From an uncultured Sphingomonas sp. (GTDB lineage Bacteria > Pseudomonadota > Alphaproteobacteria > Sphingomonadales > Sphingomonadaceae), in contig NZ_CAMLDL010000007.1 in assembly GCF_946478955.1 (NCBI RefSeq), positions 1 through 64,000 on the forward strand: 64,000 nt of DNA, written 5' to 3'. Below, in pieces: positions 33,941-44,999 of this stretch (position 1 is the stretch's first letter; each line of letters starts with the position of its first letter). The notes beneath the pieces are model-generated. The model did no database searches. It was not told the DNA's origin and worked only from the letters and a program-made list of their open reading frames with translations. The position numbers were made by a program, and so were the translations under genes.

Positions 33941-35143
33941 TCAGGCGATAACGCCGGTAGCCCGCCCTGCCGCTTCAAACATACCCAAGATTTCATCGAC
34001 CTGTTCGCTGGTATGTTCCGCACATAGCGAACAGCGAAGAAGGGTCATGTTGGCGGGAGTCGCTGGTGGACGGGCGAGATTAACGTACAACCCTTCGTTC
34101 AAAAGAGCTTCCCACATCGCCGCACCCTTTGCGAGGTCGGGCATGATGACCGCGATGATCGCCGACTGCGGCTCCTTCGTTCCAAGCGTGAAGCCGAGCT
34201 TGGTCAAGCCGTTGTGGAGCTTTTTCGAATTTTCCCACAGATGGGCGCGCTTGTTACCGCCGTGCTGAAGCTTGCGGATGCTGGTCGCTGCGGTTGCAAC
34301 GACGCTGGGCGGCAGCGACGCCGTGAATACATAAGGGCGCGTCACGAGGCGCAAAATCTCAAATTTCGGATGGTTGGATACACAAAAACCGCCGACAGTA
34401 CCGACCGATTTGCTAAACGTGCCAATGATGAAATCGCAATCATCGATGACGCCCTGCGCTTCGGCAACGCCGCGACCATGTTCGCCGATGAAGCCCATCG
34501 AGTGCGCTTCATCGACCAGCACCATCGCACCATATTTTTTGGCTAGTGGCACCATCTTGTCGAGAGGGGCAATGTCACCGAGCATCGAATAGACGCCTTC
34601 CAGCACGACCAGCTTGCCTGCGCCTTCCGGCACGCGCTGAAGCCGCTTTTCCATCGCGTCCAAATCATTGTGGCGGAAGGGAACGATGTTGGCGTTGCCG
34701 AGCGCGCAGCCGTCATAGATCGACGCATGGCTATCGATGTCGAGGATGATATAGTCATCCTTGCCTGCGATGGTCGAGATGATGCCGAGGTTCGCCTGAT
34801 AGCCTGTCGAAAAGACCATGGCGTGACCGGCGTCGTAAAATTCCTTCAGCGCCTCTTCGCATTCCTTGTGGCCGATATAGGTGCCGTTGAGGACGCGGCT
34901 GCCGGTCGTGCCGCTGCCATATTCATCGAGCGCCTTCTTGCCCGCCGCGATGACCTCGGGGTCGAAAGTCATGCCCATGTAGTTGTAGGTGCCGAGCAGG
35001 ATCGTCTCGCGCCCGTTGCAAATGGCGACGGTCGGCGACACGACGCGCTCCATCACCAGGTTGAACGGGTCGGTGACGCCGGTGGAAAGCAGCGCCTCGC
35101 GCTGATCGATCAGCGGCTGAAATTTGTCGAACAGGTCGCCCAT
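33941..35143 (-). CDS. spt: Serine palmitoyltransferase
   Basis: A 400-residue PLP enzyme of the alpha-oxoamine synthase family that joins serine and an acyl thioester to give 3-ketodihydrosphingosine, the committing step of sphingolipid synthesis. Motifs: YNYMGMTFDPEVI, GSGTTGSRVLNGTYIGHKECEEALKEFY, DSHASIYDG, DEAHSMGFIGEHGRG, and the Schiff-base lysine in IGTFSKSVGTVGG. It directly abuts the acyl carrier protein gene with no spacing, and a CerR-like reductase follows upstream. It is a strong marker of a sphingolipid-producing alphaproteobacterium. Confidence 0.95.
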   Translation of the reverse strand: MGDLFDKFQPLIDQREALLSTGVTDPFNLVMERVVSPTVAICNGRETILLGTYNYMGMTFDPEVIAAGKKALDEYGSGTTGSRVLNGTYIGHKECEEALKEFYDAGHAMVFSTGYQANLGIISTIAGKDDYIILDIDSHASIYDGCALGNANIVPFRHNDLDAMEKRLQRVPEGAGKLVVLEGVYSMLGDIAPLDKMVPLAKKYGAMVLVDEAHSMGFIGEHGRGVAEAQGVIDDCDFIIGTFSKSVGTVGGFCVSNHPKFEILRLVTRPYVFTASLPPSVVATAATSIRKLQHGGNKRAHLWENSKKLHNGLTKLGFTLGTKEPQSAIIAVIMPDLAKGAAMWEALLNEGLYVNLARPPATPANMTLLRCSLCAEHTSEQVDEILGMFEAAGRATGVIA

Positions 35144-35389
35144 TTACGCGGCCTTCAGCTGCATCACCGCGTCGATCAGCTGGCCGACATTTTCAATCTC
35201 TGCCTGCTGGTTCATGGTGATGAGGATGTCGAACTCGTCCTCGATATTGGCGACAAAGTCGAGGACGGTCAGGCTGTCCCATTCCAGGTCCTGGGCAAAG
35301 CGGGTCGCGTCGGTGACGTCGATCCCCTTCTTGTTGAAGGGTTCGATCAGGGTCTCGATGGTGGCGGCGGTGGCTGCACGGTCTGTCAT
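35144..35389 (-). CDS. Acyl carrier protein dedicated to sphingolipid synthesis
   Basis: An 81-residue acidic carrier with the phosphopantetheine site in DLEWDSLTVLDFVANIEDEFDI (Ser in DSL). It lies directly before spt on the same strand, so they form a unit. In Caulobacter a special ACP next to spt presents the acyl chain to serine palmitoyltransferase; that role is assumed here by position and motif. Its stop is directly followed by the spt start. Confidence 0.93.
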   Translation of the reverse strand: MTDRAATAATIETLIEPFNKKGIDVTDATRFAQDLEWDSLTVLDFVANIEDEFDILITMNQQAEIENVGQLIDAVMQLKAA

Positions 35390-35457
35390 GGAATTCGCCT
35401 TATGGTTTCAAGCGCCCTTTCGCAACGAAATCGGGCGGAAAGGTGGCGGATTGGGTA

Positions 35458-37533
<2,076 letters not shown>

Positions 37534-37546
37534 TTTTGGGTTTAGC

Positions 37547-38143
37547 TCATCCCACGACCTTCTTGCCCGCCACGACCGCCAGCACCTGTTGCGTGGCGAT
37601 GTCGCGGGCGGCGGAGCGGGGGAGGCCGCAGGCGCGGGCGATTTCGGCGCCGACCAGGCTGTCACCGATGGCGAACAGGACGAGGCCCAGCGTCGCCTGA
37701 TCGAGCGGGCGCTTGTCGTCGGGGGAACTGATATCCTTGATGACCTGCGAAATCGCCTCGACCACCGGCTCCAGCGTCTCGCGCTGCCGGGTGAGGACGA
37801 CCCATGCCATCAGCTCGCCAACGCGCTGTTCGATGAAGGCATCGAACATTCCCTCGACCACGTCGCGGAGCCGCTTTTCGCCGCGCCGCATCTGGCCGAT
37901 GGAGCTGGTGATTTGGCTCGCCACCTCATGCGCGATCTGGTCAGCGAGCGCGCGGTGGAGGTCGGCAACCGAGCCGAAATGATGGAGCAGATTGGCGTGA
38001 GTCCGGCCAATGCGGCCCGCGACGGCTTTGAGCGTAATCGCCTGCACCCCGTCCTCTCGCAGCAGGTCGCGAGCGGCGGAAAGCGCCTGGGCGCGGCTTT
38101 CCTGCGGTGAAAGGCGTTTACGGACGGGTAATGTTATTGACAT
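37547..38143 (-). CDS. TetR/AcrR family transcriptional regulator
   Basis: A 198-residue repressor-type protein. The N-terminal DNA-binding helix-turn-helix is in the region ALSAARDLLREDGVQAITLKAVAGRIGRTHANLLHHFGSVADLHRALADQ. The C-terminal ligand-binding domain shows no recognisable specificity. It is divergent from a di-iron-like hydrolase gene, and a perfect dyad overlaps its own start codon, which suggests autoregulation and control of the neighbour. Confidence 0.93.
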   Translation of the reverse strand: MSITLPVRKRLSPQESRAQALSAARDLLREDGVQAITLKAVAGRIGRTHANLLHHFGSVADLHRALADQIAHEVASQITSSIGQMRRGEKRLRDVVEGMFDAFIEQRVGELMAWVVLTRQRETLEPVVEAISQVIKDISSPDDKRPLDQATLGLVLFAIGDSLVGAEIARACGLPRSAARDIATQQVLAVVAGKKVVG

Positions 38144-38151
38144 ATTTGTCA
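38138..38151. promoter_or_regulatory. Candidate TetR operator, TGACA-N4-TGTCA
   Basis: A perfect 14-base dyad (TGACATATTTGTCA) spanning the tetR start codon and the region toward the divergent hydrolase. The position just before both genes is the usual site for TetR-family self-regulation. It has not been tested. Confidence 0.55.
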
Positions 38152-38192
38152 GTTATCGCGATTTGATGGTTCAAAGGCTTTGGAGATGTCCG

Positions 38193-39071
38193 TTGACCGT
38201 TGCAAGCATTACCCCCGCTGACCTGACCATCGTTCCGCGTGATCGCCGTTTCGGCCGCGACGAGCAAACGCCGCGCTGGTGGCATGGCGGGCGGCCCGAA
38301 GCGACGGCACTCTACAACGCGCTGTCGTCGACATTCCCGAAGGGTGAAGCCTTCTTTGTCGAGAGCGTGCGGGCGTTTCGCGATGGCGCTGACGCGAAAC
38401 TTGCCGACGACATCAAGAATTTCACAACGCAGGAAGCGGTACACAGCCGCGAGCATCTGGCATTCAACCGCCGCGCCGCCGATTCGGGCTATGACCTGAC
38501 CGAGCTGGAGGCGCAGGTCGAAAAACGGCTAGCGATAACCAAGGGTAAGCCGCCGGTGGCAAGCCTGGCCGCGACGATGGCGCTGGAGCATTTTACCGCG
38601 ATCCTGGCGCATGAACTGCTTGCCGATCCGCGACATCTCGATGGCGCCGATCCTGCGACCGCCGCCCTGTGGCGCTGGCATGCGATCGAGGAGATTGAGC
38701 ACAAGGGTGTCGCCTATGACACCTGGTTGCACGCGACCAAAGGTTGGACGCGGTGGAAGCGTTGGAAGGTCAAGGCGAAGGTGATGCTCTACGTCACGCG
38801 CAATTTCGTCGTTGATCGAACCGCTGGTGCGCTGGAACTACTTCGGCAGGATGGGATTGTGGGACTGAAGGCCTGGTGGCTGGTACTCGCCTATTCGTGG
38901 ATCAGCCCGGGCATGTTTCGCAAGATTGCCGGTGCCTGGTTCAGCTTTTTCCTGCCGGGATTCCACCCTTGGAATGAGGATGATCGTGATCTGATCGCAT
39001 CATATGACGATGTGCTCGGGCACGCGCCGGAAACCTCTCGCCAGGTCCGGCGCGCCCGAAAGGCAGCTTAA
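38193..39071 (+). CDS. Metal-dependent hydrolase family protein
   Basis: About 292 residues of the predicted metal-dependent hydrolase family (PF10118-like). Conserved Glu/His motifs that could bind a di-metal centre are FTTQEAVHSREHLAFN, TMALEHFTAILAHELL and WRWHAIEEIEHKGVAYDTW. The TTG start at 38193 is preferred because GGAG lies seven bases before it; an ATG at 38166 in frame has no such site and lies next to the operator. It is co-regulated with the divergent TetR gene. The substrate is unknown. Confidence 0.85.
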   Translation: MTVASITPADLTIVPRDRRFGRDEQTPRWWHGGRPEATALYNALSSTFPKGEAFFVESVRAFRDGADAKLADDIKNFTTQEAVHSREHLAFNRRAADSGYDLTELEAQVEKRLAITKGKPPVASLAATMALEHFTAILAHELLADPRHLDGADPATAALWRWHAIEEIEHKGVAYDTWLHATKGWTRWKRWKVKAKVMLYVTRNFVVDRTAGALELLRQDGIVGLKAWWLVLAYSWISPGMFRKIAGAWFSFFLPGFHPWNEDDRDLIASYDDVLGHAPETSRQVRRARKAA

Positions 39072-39074
39072 ACG

Positions 39075-39632
39075 TTACGCCGCAAGCGGCGTCGGTTCAT
39101 CGCAACAGCCGCGGTTCGACAGCGAGAGGCGATAGATGCGCGTCATCGTCTCATCGGCGCGGGCGCAGCTTCGCCGCGGTGCCATCAAGCCGGTTGCGAT
39201 AAAGCCAAGCTTTTCGAGAACGCGGCCCGATGCAGGATTGTCTATGAAGTGGCTTGCTTCAAGACGCGGGAGCTTCAGCGTGCAGGCAATCTCGATCAGT
39301 GCGCGAGCGGCCTCGGTTGCAAAGCCTTTGTTCCAGTAAGGCCGGGCGATCCAATACCCCATCTCAACGGCGCCCGATGGACGCCGGGCCATGCCGCAGG
39401 ATCCAACCAGACGCGGCGCGCCATCGGTACGTTCGAAAATCAGGAAGCTGGGCATTACCGGATCGCGCGGACTCGCGAGGAAGGCCTCCGCGTCTTCCAG
39501 GCTATAGGGCCAGGGCGCGGTGGCGAGGTTGCGGACAACCTGCTCGTCGGCGATGGCGCGGGCCAGCAAGGGGGCATCTTCGGCCCAGCCGGGCCTCAAT
39601 AACAAGCGTTCGGTGCGAGCGAACATGGTCAT
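39075..39632 (-). CDS. GNAT family N-acetyltransferase (RimJ/RimL-like)
   Basis: A 185-residue enzyme with TERLLLRPGWAEDAPLLARAIAD at the N-terminus, RLVGSCGMARRPSGAVEMGYWIARPYWNKGFATEAARALIEIA (the acetyl-CoA binding segment) and HFIDNPASGRVLEKLGFIATGL. These are hallmarks of ribosomal-protein-type N-acetyltransferases, but the substrate is not known. The first ATG has AAGGAG at a good distance. It converges on the hydrolase gene with three bases between. Confidence 0.92.
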   Translation of the reverse strand: MTMFARTERLLLRPGWAEDAPLLARAIADEQVVRNLATAPWPYSLEDAEAFLASPRDPVMPSFLIFERTDGAPRLVGSCGMARRPSGAVEMGYWIARPYWNKGFATEAARALIEIACTLKLPRLEASHFIDNPASGRVLEKLGFIATGLMAPRRSCARADETMTRIYRLSLSNRGCCDEPTPLAA

Positions 39633-39728
39633 TTCCTTCTCCTTATGGCGCGCCGATTAGGCGAGCCATGTTTCAGTTTCGGGAGAAGATTTTGACGCTT
39701 CCTGTTCTATTGTCCGGTGCGGACATAA

Positions 39729-39767
39729 GAAAAGGGAGGAGAGGGGGCTTCCCTCTTCTCCCTTTTC
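39729..39767 (-). terminator. Intrinsic terminator for the rplU-rpmA transcript
   Basis: A 17-base stem with one mismatch (GAAAAGGGAG... and ...CTCCCTTTTC) and a 5-base loop, read on the minus strand, followed by TTATG. It lies about 70 bases after rpmA. The T-run is short, so efficiency is uncertain. Confidence 0.6.
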
Positions 39768-39835
39768 GAAACCTTTTTCGAGTCTCGATCTGGGCTGCCC
39801 CCTCCCGGGAGCAGTCCTTTATCGACTGATCCCGC

Positions 39836-40108
39836 TTATTCGGCCGCTTCCGGCATAATCGCTTCTACGTGTACATATTTGCGACCAAGCTTGCCGTCCT
39901 TGAAACAGACACGGCCGTCCGTAAGCGCAAAAAGCGTATGGTCTTTGCCCAGGCCGACATTCGTCCCCGGGTACCAACGCGTGCCGCGTTGACGCACAAT
40001 GATGTTGCCGCCGCGAACTGCTTCGCCGCCAAACTTCTTCACGCCAAGGCGTTTTGATTCTGAATCACGGCCGTTACGCGACGAACCGCCAGCTTTTTTA
40101 TGTGCCAT
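39836..40108 (-). CDS. rpmA: 50S ribosomal protein L27
   Basis: A 90-residue ribosomal protein beginning [29 protein letters not shown], then [32 protein letters not shown], the classical L27 pattern. The N-terminal tail reaches the peptidyl transferase centre. It follows rplU by ten bases in the standard L21-L27 operon. Confidence 0.97.
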   Translation of the reverse strand: MAHKKAGGSSRNGRDSESKRLGVKKFGGEAVRGGNIIVRQRGTRWYPGTNVGLGKDHTLFALTDGRVCFKDGKLGRKYVHVEAIMPEAAE

Positions 40109-40118
40109 TGCTCAGCTC

Positions 40119-40538
40119 TTACTTCTTTTTCGCGGCGGCCTTGGGGGCTGCCTTCTTAGCTGCGGCCTTAGCAGGTGCAGCATCCTTTGTCGACGCCTCA
40201 GCGGCTTCCTTTGCGGGAGCAGCCTTCTTTTCGGCCTTTTTGCCGCCGATCGACACGATTTCCAGGATCGTGTGCTGCTGGCGATGGCCGTTCTTGCGGC
40301 GATAGTTGTGGCGACGACGCTTCTTGAAGACGGTGACCTTTTCACCCTTCGCCTGCGCAACGATCTTGGCACCAACGGTCAGGCCGTCGGTCGACTTCAG
40401 GTCGGAGCCTTCACCAGCCAGCAGGATGTCGGTCAGGTCGATGCTTTCGCCGGCTTCGCCAGCCAGCTTTTCAACGACGATCTTGTCTCCGGGGGCAACG
40501 CGGTACTGCTTGCCACCCGTGCGCACGATAGCGAACAT
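40119..40538 (-). CDS. rplU: 50S ribosomal protein L21 with Ala/Lys-rich C-terminal extension
   Basis: The first 100 residues are canonical L21 ([40 protein letters not shown], then [30 protein letters not shown]). The last 40 residues are a low-complexity tail of Lys, Ala and Pro ([33 protein letters not shown]). This kind of tail is common in Sphingomonadales L21. It is first of the rplU-rpmA operon and follows a strong promoter-like sequence. Confidence 0.96.
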   Translation of the reverse strand: MFAIVRTGGKQYRVAPGDKIVVEKLAGEAGESIDLTDILLAGEGSDLKSTDGLTVGAKIVAQAKGEKVTVFKKRRRHNYRRKNGHRQQHTILEIVSIGGKKAEKKAAPAKEAAEASTKDAAPAKAAAKKAAPKAAAKKK

Positions 40539-40623
40539 GGGCCTAATCTTCTTTCGTCAGAATCTTTTTTGACCGCGCAAAAACAAGGTCGCGGGACCAA
40601 GGGCCTCGCGCGGAGAAGGGTGC

Positions 40624-40652
40624 CGCCTATGTGAGGGGGGTGATTCTGTCAA
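40624..40652 (-). promoter_or_regulatory. Candidate rplU promoter
   Basis: On the minus strand TTGACA (40652-40647) is followed, after 17 bases, by TAGGCG (40629-40624). The -35 box is a perfect match to the housekeeping consensus and the spacing is ideal; the -10 box is weak. It lies about 90 bases before rplU, leaving a leader for that gene. Confidence 0.5.
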
Positions 40653-40686
40653 CCTTCCGGGGTGAAGAATCACGTTTTTGGTGACT

Positions 40687-41043
40687 TTAGTGGCGATGCA
40701 GACGCTTCAGCTTATAACCTTCGCCATCGAATTCATCGAACAGCGTGCCGATCGCCGGGTGGTCAATCGGTTCGCCTTCGTCATCCGGAACCAGATTCTG
40801 CTGGCTGACATAGGCAACATAGCTGCTGTCGCTGTTTTCGGCGAAAAGATGATAGAAAGGCTGATCCTTGGGTGGGCGCATATCCTCTGGGATTGCCTCA
40901 TACCATTCATCGCTGTTGGCGAATTCCGGATCCACGTCGAACACCACACCGCGAAAATCGAGCAGGCGATGGCGAACCATCTGACCGATTCCATAGCGGG
41001 CAGCGGGAATGTCACGACGCGCGGACGGGGACGGGCTATTCAT
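40687..41043 (-). CDS. hspQ: Heat shock protein HspQ
   Basis: About 118 residues with RYGIGQMVRHRLLDFRGVVFDVDPEF, WYEAIPEDMRPPKDQPFYHLFAE and YVAYVSQQNLVPD, the hallmark HspQ/hemimethylated-DNA-binding YccV domain. HspQ modulates Lon and binds DNA in enterobacteria. ATG at 41043 is chosen because the conserved part begins there; a longer reading to 41121 is not conserved. Confidence 0.92.
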   Translation of the reverse strand: MNSPSPSARRDIPAARYGIGQMVRHRLLDFRGVVFDVDPEFANSDEWYEAIPEDMRPPKDQPFYHLFAENSDSSYVAYVSQQNLVPDDEGEPIDHPAIGTLFDEFDGEGYKLKRLHRH

Positions 41044-41181
41044 GCGCACAATGTAATCGCTCTGCGCGGACACGCAAGCGATGGTCGCACCGCAAACAGG
41101 CTTTGCAAGGTTCAAAAGCACTGCTAGAGGCCGCCACCGACCATAGCGGGGCCAACCGGCCCAGCGTCATCTTGGCATTAC

Positions 41182-41273
<92 letters not shown>

Positions 41274-41486
41274 TGCCGTCCCCACTGATTGCCAGGTCCG
41301 AACGAATCGGTGGTAATTGTGCAGAGCCAATTATTGCCGATCACCGGACTACGGTCCGCAGGCAGTTCTTGAGTGCGCTTGATTTGGGTCAATGCCAGCT
41401 CGCCCTGACCGCGTCATTCGGCTGCAATGGCAGTTTCCGCTCATCCCAGTGGCGCGTGCAGCGCGTTTGATCAGGACGAATGCTGC

Positions 41487-41870
41487 ATGCTCAGCCAATC
41501 GCATGAGGCAGATCTGGCGCTGTGCAGCGATTTGGAACGGCTTGCCGATCAATTGCCGACCCTGCCATCGGCAGCCGAGCTGCGGCGGCTCACGGAACGG
41601 CTGGAGCGTGCCAGTCGGCGCTGGGAACGTCGTGATGAAGTGAAGTTGCTAGAGGCATGCGATGCCGCCCGTCTGTGTCGGCAATTAGACAGCGTCCATG
41701 CCGAAGATGTCATCGTTGCATTATGGGCCGAATGGCAGTCCAGGCGCGGCGGCAATATCGACCGCCTGGCCTATATGCTCCGATCATTATTCGATGGCCG
41801 ACGCCGCGCGATTGCGCTTGAGCGTCTATATTTGGGCTGTAGCAGCTGTCATTCGTCGCTGAGGGATTGA
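41487..41870 (+). CDS. Hypothetical protein, helical
   Basis: About 127 residues of mostly helical, charged sequence (LRRLTERLERASRRWERRDEVKLLEACDAARLCRQLDS) ending in ALERLYLGCSSCHSSLRD. No signal peptide. I see no known domain. It overlaps the convergent FNR-type regulator gene by 22 bases and lies downstream of tRNA-Ser. The start at MLSQSHEADLALC is preferred; an earlier codon at 41427 is possible. Confidence 0.6.
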   Translation: MLSQSHEADLALCSDLERLADQLPTLPSAAELRRLTERLERASRRWERRDEVKLLEACDAARLCRQLDSVHAEDVIVALWAEWQSRRGGNIDRLAYMLRSLFDGRRRAIALERLYLGCSSCHSSLRD

Positions 41871-42592
41871 AGGCTGGCCACGTCAATCAGCTTCACGCGG
41901 CGTCCTCCCTTTTCGGCATCAATCAGGCCCTTGGCGCGCAGGTCTGTAAACTGACGGCTGACGGTTTCGATCGTGAGGCCCAGATAATCGGCAATATCGC
42001 CGCGGCTCATCGGCAGCTCGATATCCCTGGCGCCGCCGCGCGACAGATCGACCAGGAAGCCTGCGATTCGAGCGCGGGCGCCCTTTCTGGCCAACGTCAG
42101 CTGACGATCACGGGCCTCGTTAAGGCTCCGCATCGTTCGTTGCAGTAGTGCACGTTCCAGCTTCGGCTTTTCCGCCATCACGCGCTCAAATTGTCTCCGC
42201 GGATATTGGCATATGTCCGTATCGCTGAGCGCGACGGCGGTTAGCTCGCTCGTGTCGGTAAAGGGCTGCCCGACGAAATCGCCCTCGAATAGAAGACCAA
42301 CTGCCTGCTCACGCCCGTCGGACGTCGTCTTCAGCAGCTTTAGTGCCCCGGAAACAATGTTGGCACACATGCCATTGTCGTCGCCTTCCCAGCTTACGAC
42401 TGCGCCTTTCGGGACGATCTTGCGGCGACCGATGGAATTGAGCGTTGCGAGTTCGTCATCGCAAAGTGACGAGCACAGCGATGTTTCGCGCACCTGGCAT
42501 CGGCTACAGCGGTCGGGCAGTTGGTCGGCCATATCTTCCCATGCCACATGTTGCAGGGCGATGTCAGCCTGCATCGCAATCATCCCCGTCAT
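41849..42592 (-). CDS. FNR-type oxygen-responsive transcriptional regulator (Crp/Fnr family)
   Basis: A 247-residue protein. Cysteines at 29, 32 and 40 (RCSRCQVRETSLC) plus 128 (TDICQYPRRQFERV) match the pattern of [4Fe-4S] ligands in FNR/FnrL proteins. A cyclic-nucleotide-like domain (KGAVVSWEGDDNGMCANIVSGALKLLK) follows. The helix-turn-helix GDIADYLGLTIETVSRQFTDLRAKG contains the E-xx-SR recognition found in FNR proteins binding TTGAT-N4-ATCAA. It is directly next to hemN and near the cbb3 operon, both typical FNR targets, and matching boxes are found upstream of both. Confidence 0.93.
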   Translation of the reverse strand: MTGMIAMQADIALQHVAWEDMADQLPDRCSRCQVRETSLCSSLCDDELATLNSIGRRKIVPKGAVVSWEGDDNGMCANIVSGALKLLKTTSDGREQAVGLLFEGDFVGQPFTDTSELTAVALSDTDICQYPRRQFERVMAEKPKLERALLQRTMRSLNEARDRQLTLARKGARARIAGFLVDLSRGGARDIELPMSRGDIADYLGLTIETVSRQFTDLRAKGLIDAEKGGRRVKLIDVASLQSLSDE

Positions 42593-42792
42593 CGTCGCAA
42601 TCCCCGTGGCGGCCGGAACAGGGTATGCACGCGTGACATGGTGTTTGCGGCTGTCGGTCCGGTCCGCGATCCCGCGATGGAGGCGCCAGCGGCCGGCAGA
42701 AGCTCATCGGATGGGATGGCGGCAGGGCCGCAGACGCAACCGGCAGCAGTGCCATCGCCAGCGATCCGGCAATGGCAAGGTCGGAAGCGCCG
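42593..42792. other. Intergenic region between the FNR-type regulator and hemN
   Basis: About 200 bases without a supported gene. It should hold the promoter of the regulator gene. I found no clear FNR box of its own here. Confidence 0.4.
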
Positions 42793-44118
42793 CTAAACCG
42801 CACTGGAAAACCGCACGGCGGATTGATTGCGCCATGGATCGAGGGTGGCGGCAATGGTGCGTGCGTACGGCCGCGCGTCTTCATGGATTGAGAGCCGGGG
42901 TCCCGCCCATGAGATCAGGTGCCGCGCCTCGAAGGGGCGCAGGCGGCCCTGCACCTCGCCAAGATCCGGGAGTCCGGTAAGGTCAGCCGATCCATTGCAC
43001 AGCAGCTGCTCAATCATTGCCCCGCGCCGCGTCTCCGCTGGGGGCGTCATGATTCCGCGGGTGGCCGGCAGATGGTCATTGGCGAGCAGGAGGCCATATC
43101 GTCCGCTGTTCTTCTCATTCTGCACCAGCATGCCTGGCAGCCTGCTGATCGAAGAGGCACCAAGGCCGATTGAGACATCACAGGGATCGTCGGTGAATCC
43201 CTGGAAATTGCGGCGAACGCGGTTGCTTCTACTGGCAATCGCCAGCGGATCGGCGGGTCGTGCAAAATGGTCGAAACCAATCGGTGTCCAGCCTTCGCCA
43301 ACAAGGTAATCATAGGCAGCGGCGGCCTGGCCAAAACGTTCCGCCGCAGCGGGCAGGGCAGATGCATCAATGCGGCGCTGGCGCGGCAGCAGGTGAGGAA
43401 CATGTGCATAGCCGAACACGGCAAGCCGGTCGGCGCCCGTCGCGCTTGCCCTTTCCAGGCTGTCGATCAGCGCCGTTATCCCCTGGCCAGGAAGGCCATA
43501 CATCAGGTCGTAATTGAGGCTGGTCACGCCGGCGCGGCGGAGCATCGCTGTCGTCTGCTCAATCAATTCGGCGGGCTGGACTCGTCCGATGCCAGCCTGA
43601 ATTGCAGGGTCGAATGTTTGCACGCCCAGGCTCGCCCGGGCGATTCCAACGGATTGCATCGCATCGGCAAATTCCGCGTTAAACCCGCGTGGGTCGAGTT
43701 CGACCGACCATATCGCCGCGGCGGAGATCGCAAATCGGTCCCGAAGTTTCGCCGCCAGCGCGGTAAATTGCGATGCGGAAATTGCGTTGGGGCTGCCCCC
43801 ACCAAAGGCGATGCGCGACACGATACCCCGCCCGCTCAAAACGTCGGCCACCGCATCAATTTCAAGGTGAAGGTTCGCCAGATAGTTGGTCAGCCGCTGG
43901 CCGCGATTGGCGGCGCCGGTGTTGCAGCCGCAGTACCAGCAGATTTCGCGGCAATAGGGGATGTGGACATAGAGGCTGATTGCCTCATCCGCCGCGACGT
44001 CCTTCAGGCCATCGCGTTGCTGAGCGCCGCCGACCGTTTCGCCGAATTCGGCTGCGGTGGGATAGCTGGTGTAGCGCGGCACAGGCGTAGCGAGCAGTTC
44101 GGAATAATAGGTCCACAT
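42793..44118 (-). CDS. hemN: Oxygen-independent coproporphyrinogen III oxidase
   Basis: A radical-SAM enzyme of about 441 residues making protoporphyrinogen IX without oxygen. The 4Fe-4S motif is CREICWYCGC (CxxxCxxC), with SLYVHIPYC before it, and GGGSPNAISASQFTALAAKL and FARPADPLA are further family marks. The MWTYYSELLATPVPRYTSYPTAAEF start fits the family best; ATG at 44145 adds nine residues. The FNR-like box at 44154-44167 lies 36 bases upstream, so it probably rises under low oxygen. Confidence 0.94.
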   Translation of the reverse strand: MWTYYSELLATPVPRYTSYPTAAEFGETVGGAQQRDGLKDVAADEAISLYVHIPYCREICWYCGCNTGAANRGQRLTNYLANLHLEIDAVADVLSGRGIVSRIAFGGGSPNAISASQFTALAAKLRDRFAISAAAIWSVELDPRGFNAEFADAMQSVGIARASLGVQTFDPAIQAGIGRVQPAELIEQTTAMLRRAGVTSLNYDLMYGLPGQGITALIDSLERASATGADRLAVFGYAHVPHLLPRQRRIDASALPAAAERFGQAAAAYDYLVGEGWTPIGFDHFARPADPLAIASRSNRVRRNFQGFTDDPCDVSIGLGASSISRLPGMLVQNEKNSGRYGLLLANDHLPATRGIMTPPAETRRGAMIEQLLCNGSADLTGLPDLGEVQGRLRPFEARHLISWAGPRLSIHEDARPYARTIAATLDPWRNQSAVRFSSAV

Positions 44119-44153
44119 GGAGGTTGCATTTCCATGGATCTGCAACTCGCGCG

Positions 44154-44167
44154 TTGACCATGGTCAA
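44154..44167. promoter_or_regulatory. FNR-like box between hemN and ompW
   Basis: TTGACCATGGTCAA, a perfect palindrome with the FNR half-sites TTGA and TCAA, is placed between the divergent hemN and ompW genes. It matches the arrangement of a regulator controlling both. E. coli ompW is also FNR-dependent. Confidence 0.65.
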
Positions 44168-44250
44168 ACGGTTGGTTGCGCTGCAACAAGGCGAAAGTGG
44201 TCATCCACTGCCACAGCGGCCCCATCACATTGATGGGAGCATTGAAAATC

Positions 44251-44937
44251 ATGAAAAAAACTTTCTTGCTGGCGGCGGCGGCGGTCATCGCCTTGCCATC
44301 GGCAGCGTTTGCGCAAGACGCCAAAACAGCGGACGGCGGACTATCCGCCGGGGACAAGCTGGTGCGCATTCGTGCGATCACCGTTATCCCGCAAGAAAGC
44401 AGCAGTGGCATTTCCCCGACCTTTCCCGGCGAACATGTCAAAGTGTCTAATGCTGTCGCGCCGGAAGTCGATTTCACCTACATGATCACCGACAATGTGG
44501 GCGTCGAACTGATCGCTGCGACAACCAAGCATAAGGCCAGCGGCAAGACCGGCACCACCGGCTCCATCGGCAAGCTGGCGTCGACTTGGGTTCTGCCGCC
44601 GACCCTGACGCTCAATTATCATTTCAACGCCAAGGGCACGGTCCGCCCTTATATTGGCGTCGGCGTCAACTATACCATTTTCTATAGCGAGAAGGCGTCG
44701 GGAGACCTCGAAGCCGCCGTTGGCAAAACCAAGGTCAGCATGTCCGACAGCTTTGGTCCCGCAGTTCAGGCCGGTGTCGATGTTGCCGTCGGCCCCAATA
44801 GCTTTTTCAACCTCGACGCCAAGTGGATCGATATGGACACGAAGGCGACGCTGCGAACTACCGCGCTTGGTACCCAAAAGGTCAAGGTTCACATCGACCC
44901 GCTTGTTGTTGGGGTCGGGTTCGGCTGGCGTTTCTAG
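44251..44937 (+). CDS. ompW: OmpW family outer membrane protein
   Basis: A 228-residue protein with signal peptide MKKTFLLAAAAVIALPSAAFA and alternating hydrophobic strands of a small beta-barrel. VSNAVAPEVDFTYMITDNVGVELIAATTKHKA, LPPTLTLNYHF and YIGVGVNYTIFYSEKA are OmpW signatures. The C-terminal GFGWRF is a BAM recognition end with aromatic terminus. It probably lets small hydrophobic molecules pass. It is divergent from hemN with an FNR-like box between. Confidence 0.94.
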   Translation: MKKTFLLAAAAVIALPSAAFAQDAKTADGGLSAGDKLVRIRAITVIPQESSSGISPTFPGEHVKVSNAVAPEVDFTYMITDNVGVELIAATTKHKASGKTGTTGSIGKLASTWVLPPTLTLNYHFNAKGTVRPYIGVGVNYTIFYSEKASGDLEAAVGKTKVSMSDSFGPAVQAGVDVAVGPNSFFNLDAKWIDMDTKATLRTTALGTQKVKVHIDPLVVGVGFGWRF

Positions 44938-44960
44938 TAAACGAGATGCCAATCGGACGG

Positions 44961-44994
44961 AAAGGGTCGGCGGGAAACCGTCGGCCCTTTCTTA
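44961..44994 (+). terminator. Intrinsic terminator of ompW
   Basis: A 13-base stem (AAAGGGTCGGCGG with CCGTCGGCCCTTT, two G-T pairs) around the loop GAAA, 24 bases after the ompW stop, followed by CTTATT. It can also serve the cco operon on the other strand. Confidence 0.6.
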
Positions 44995-44999
44995 TTGGC

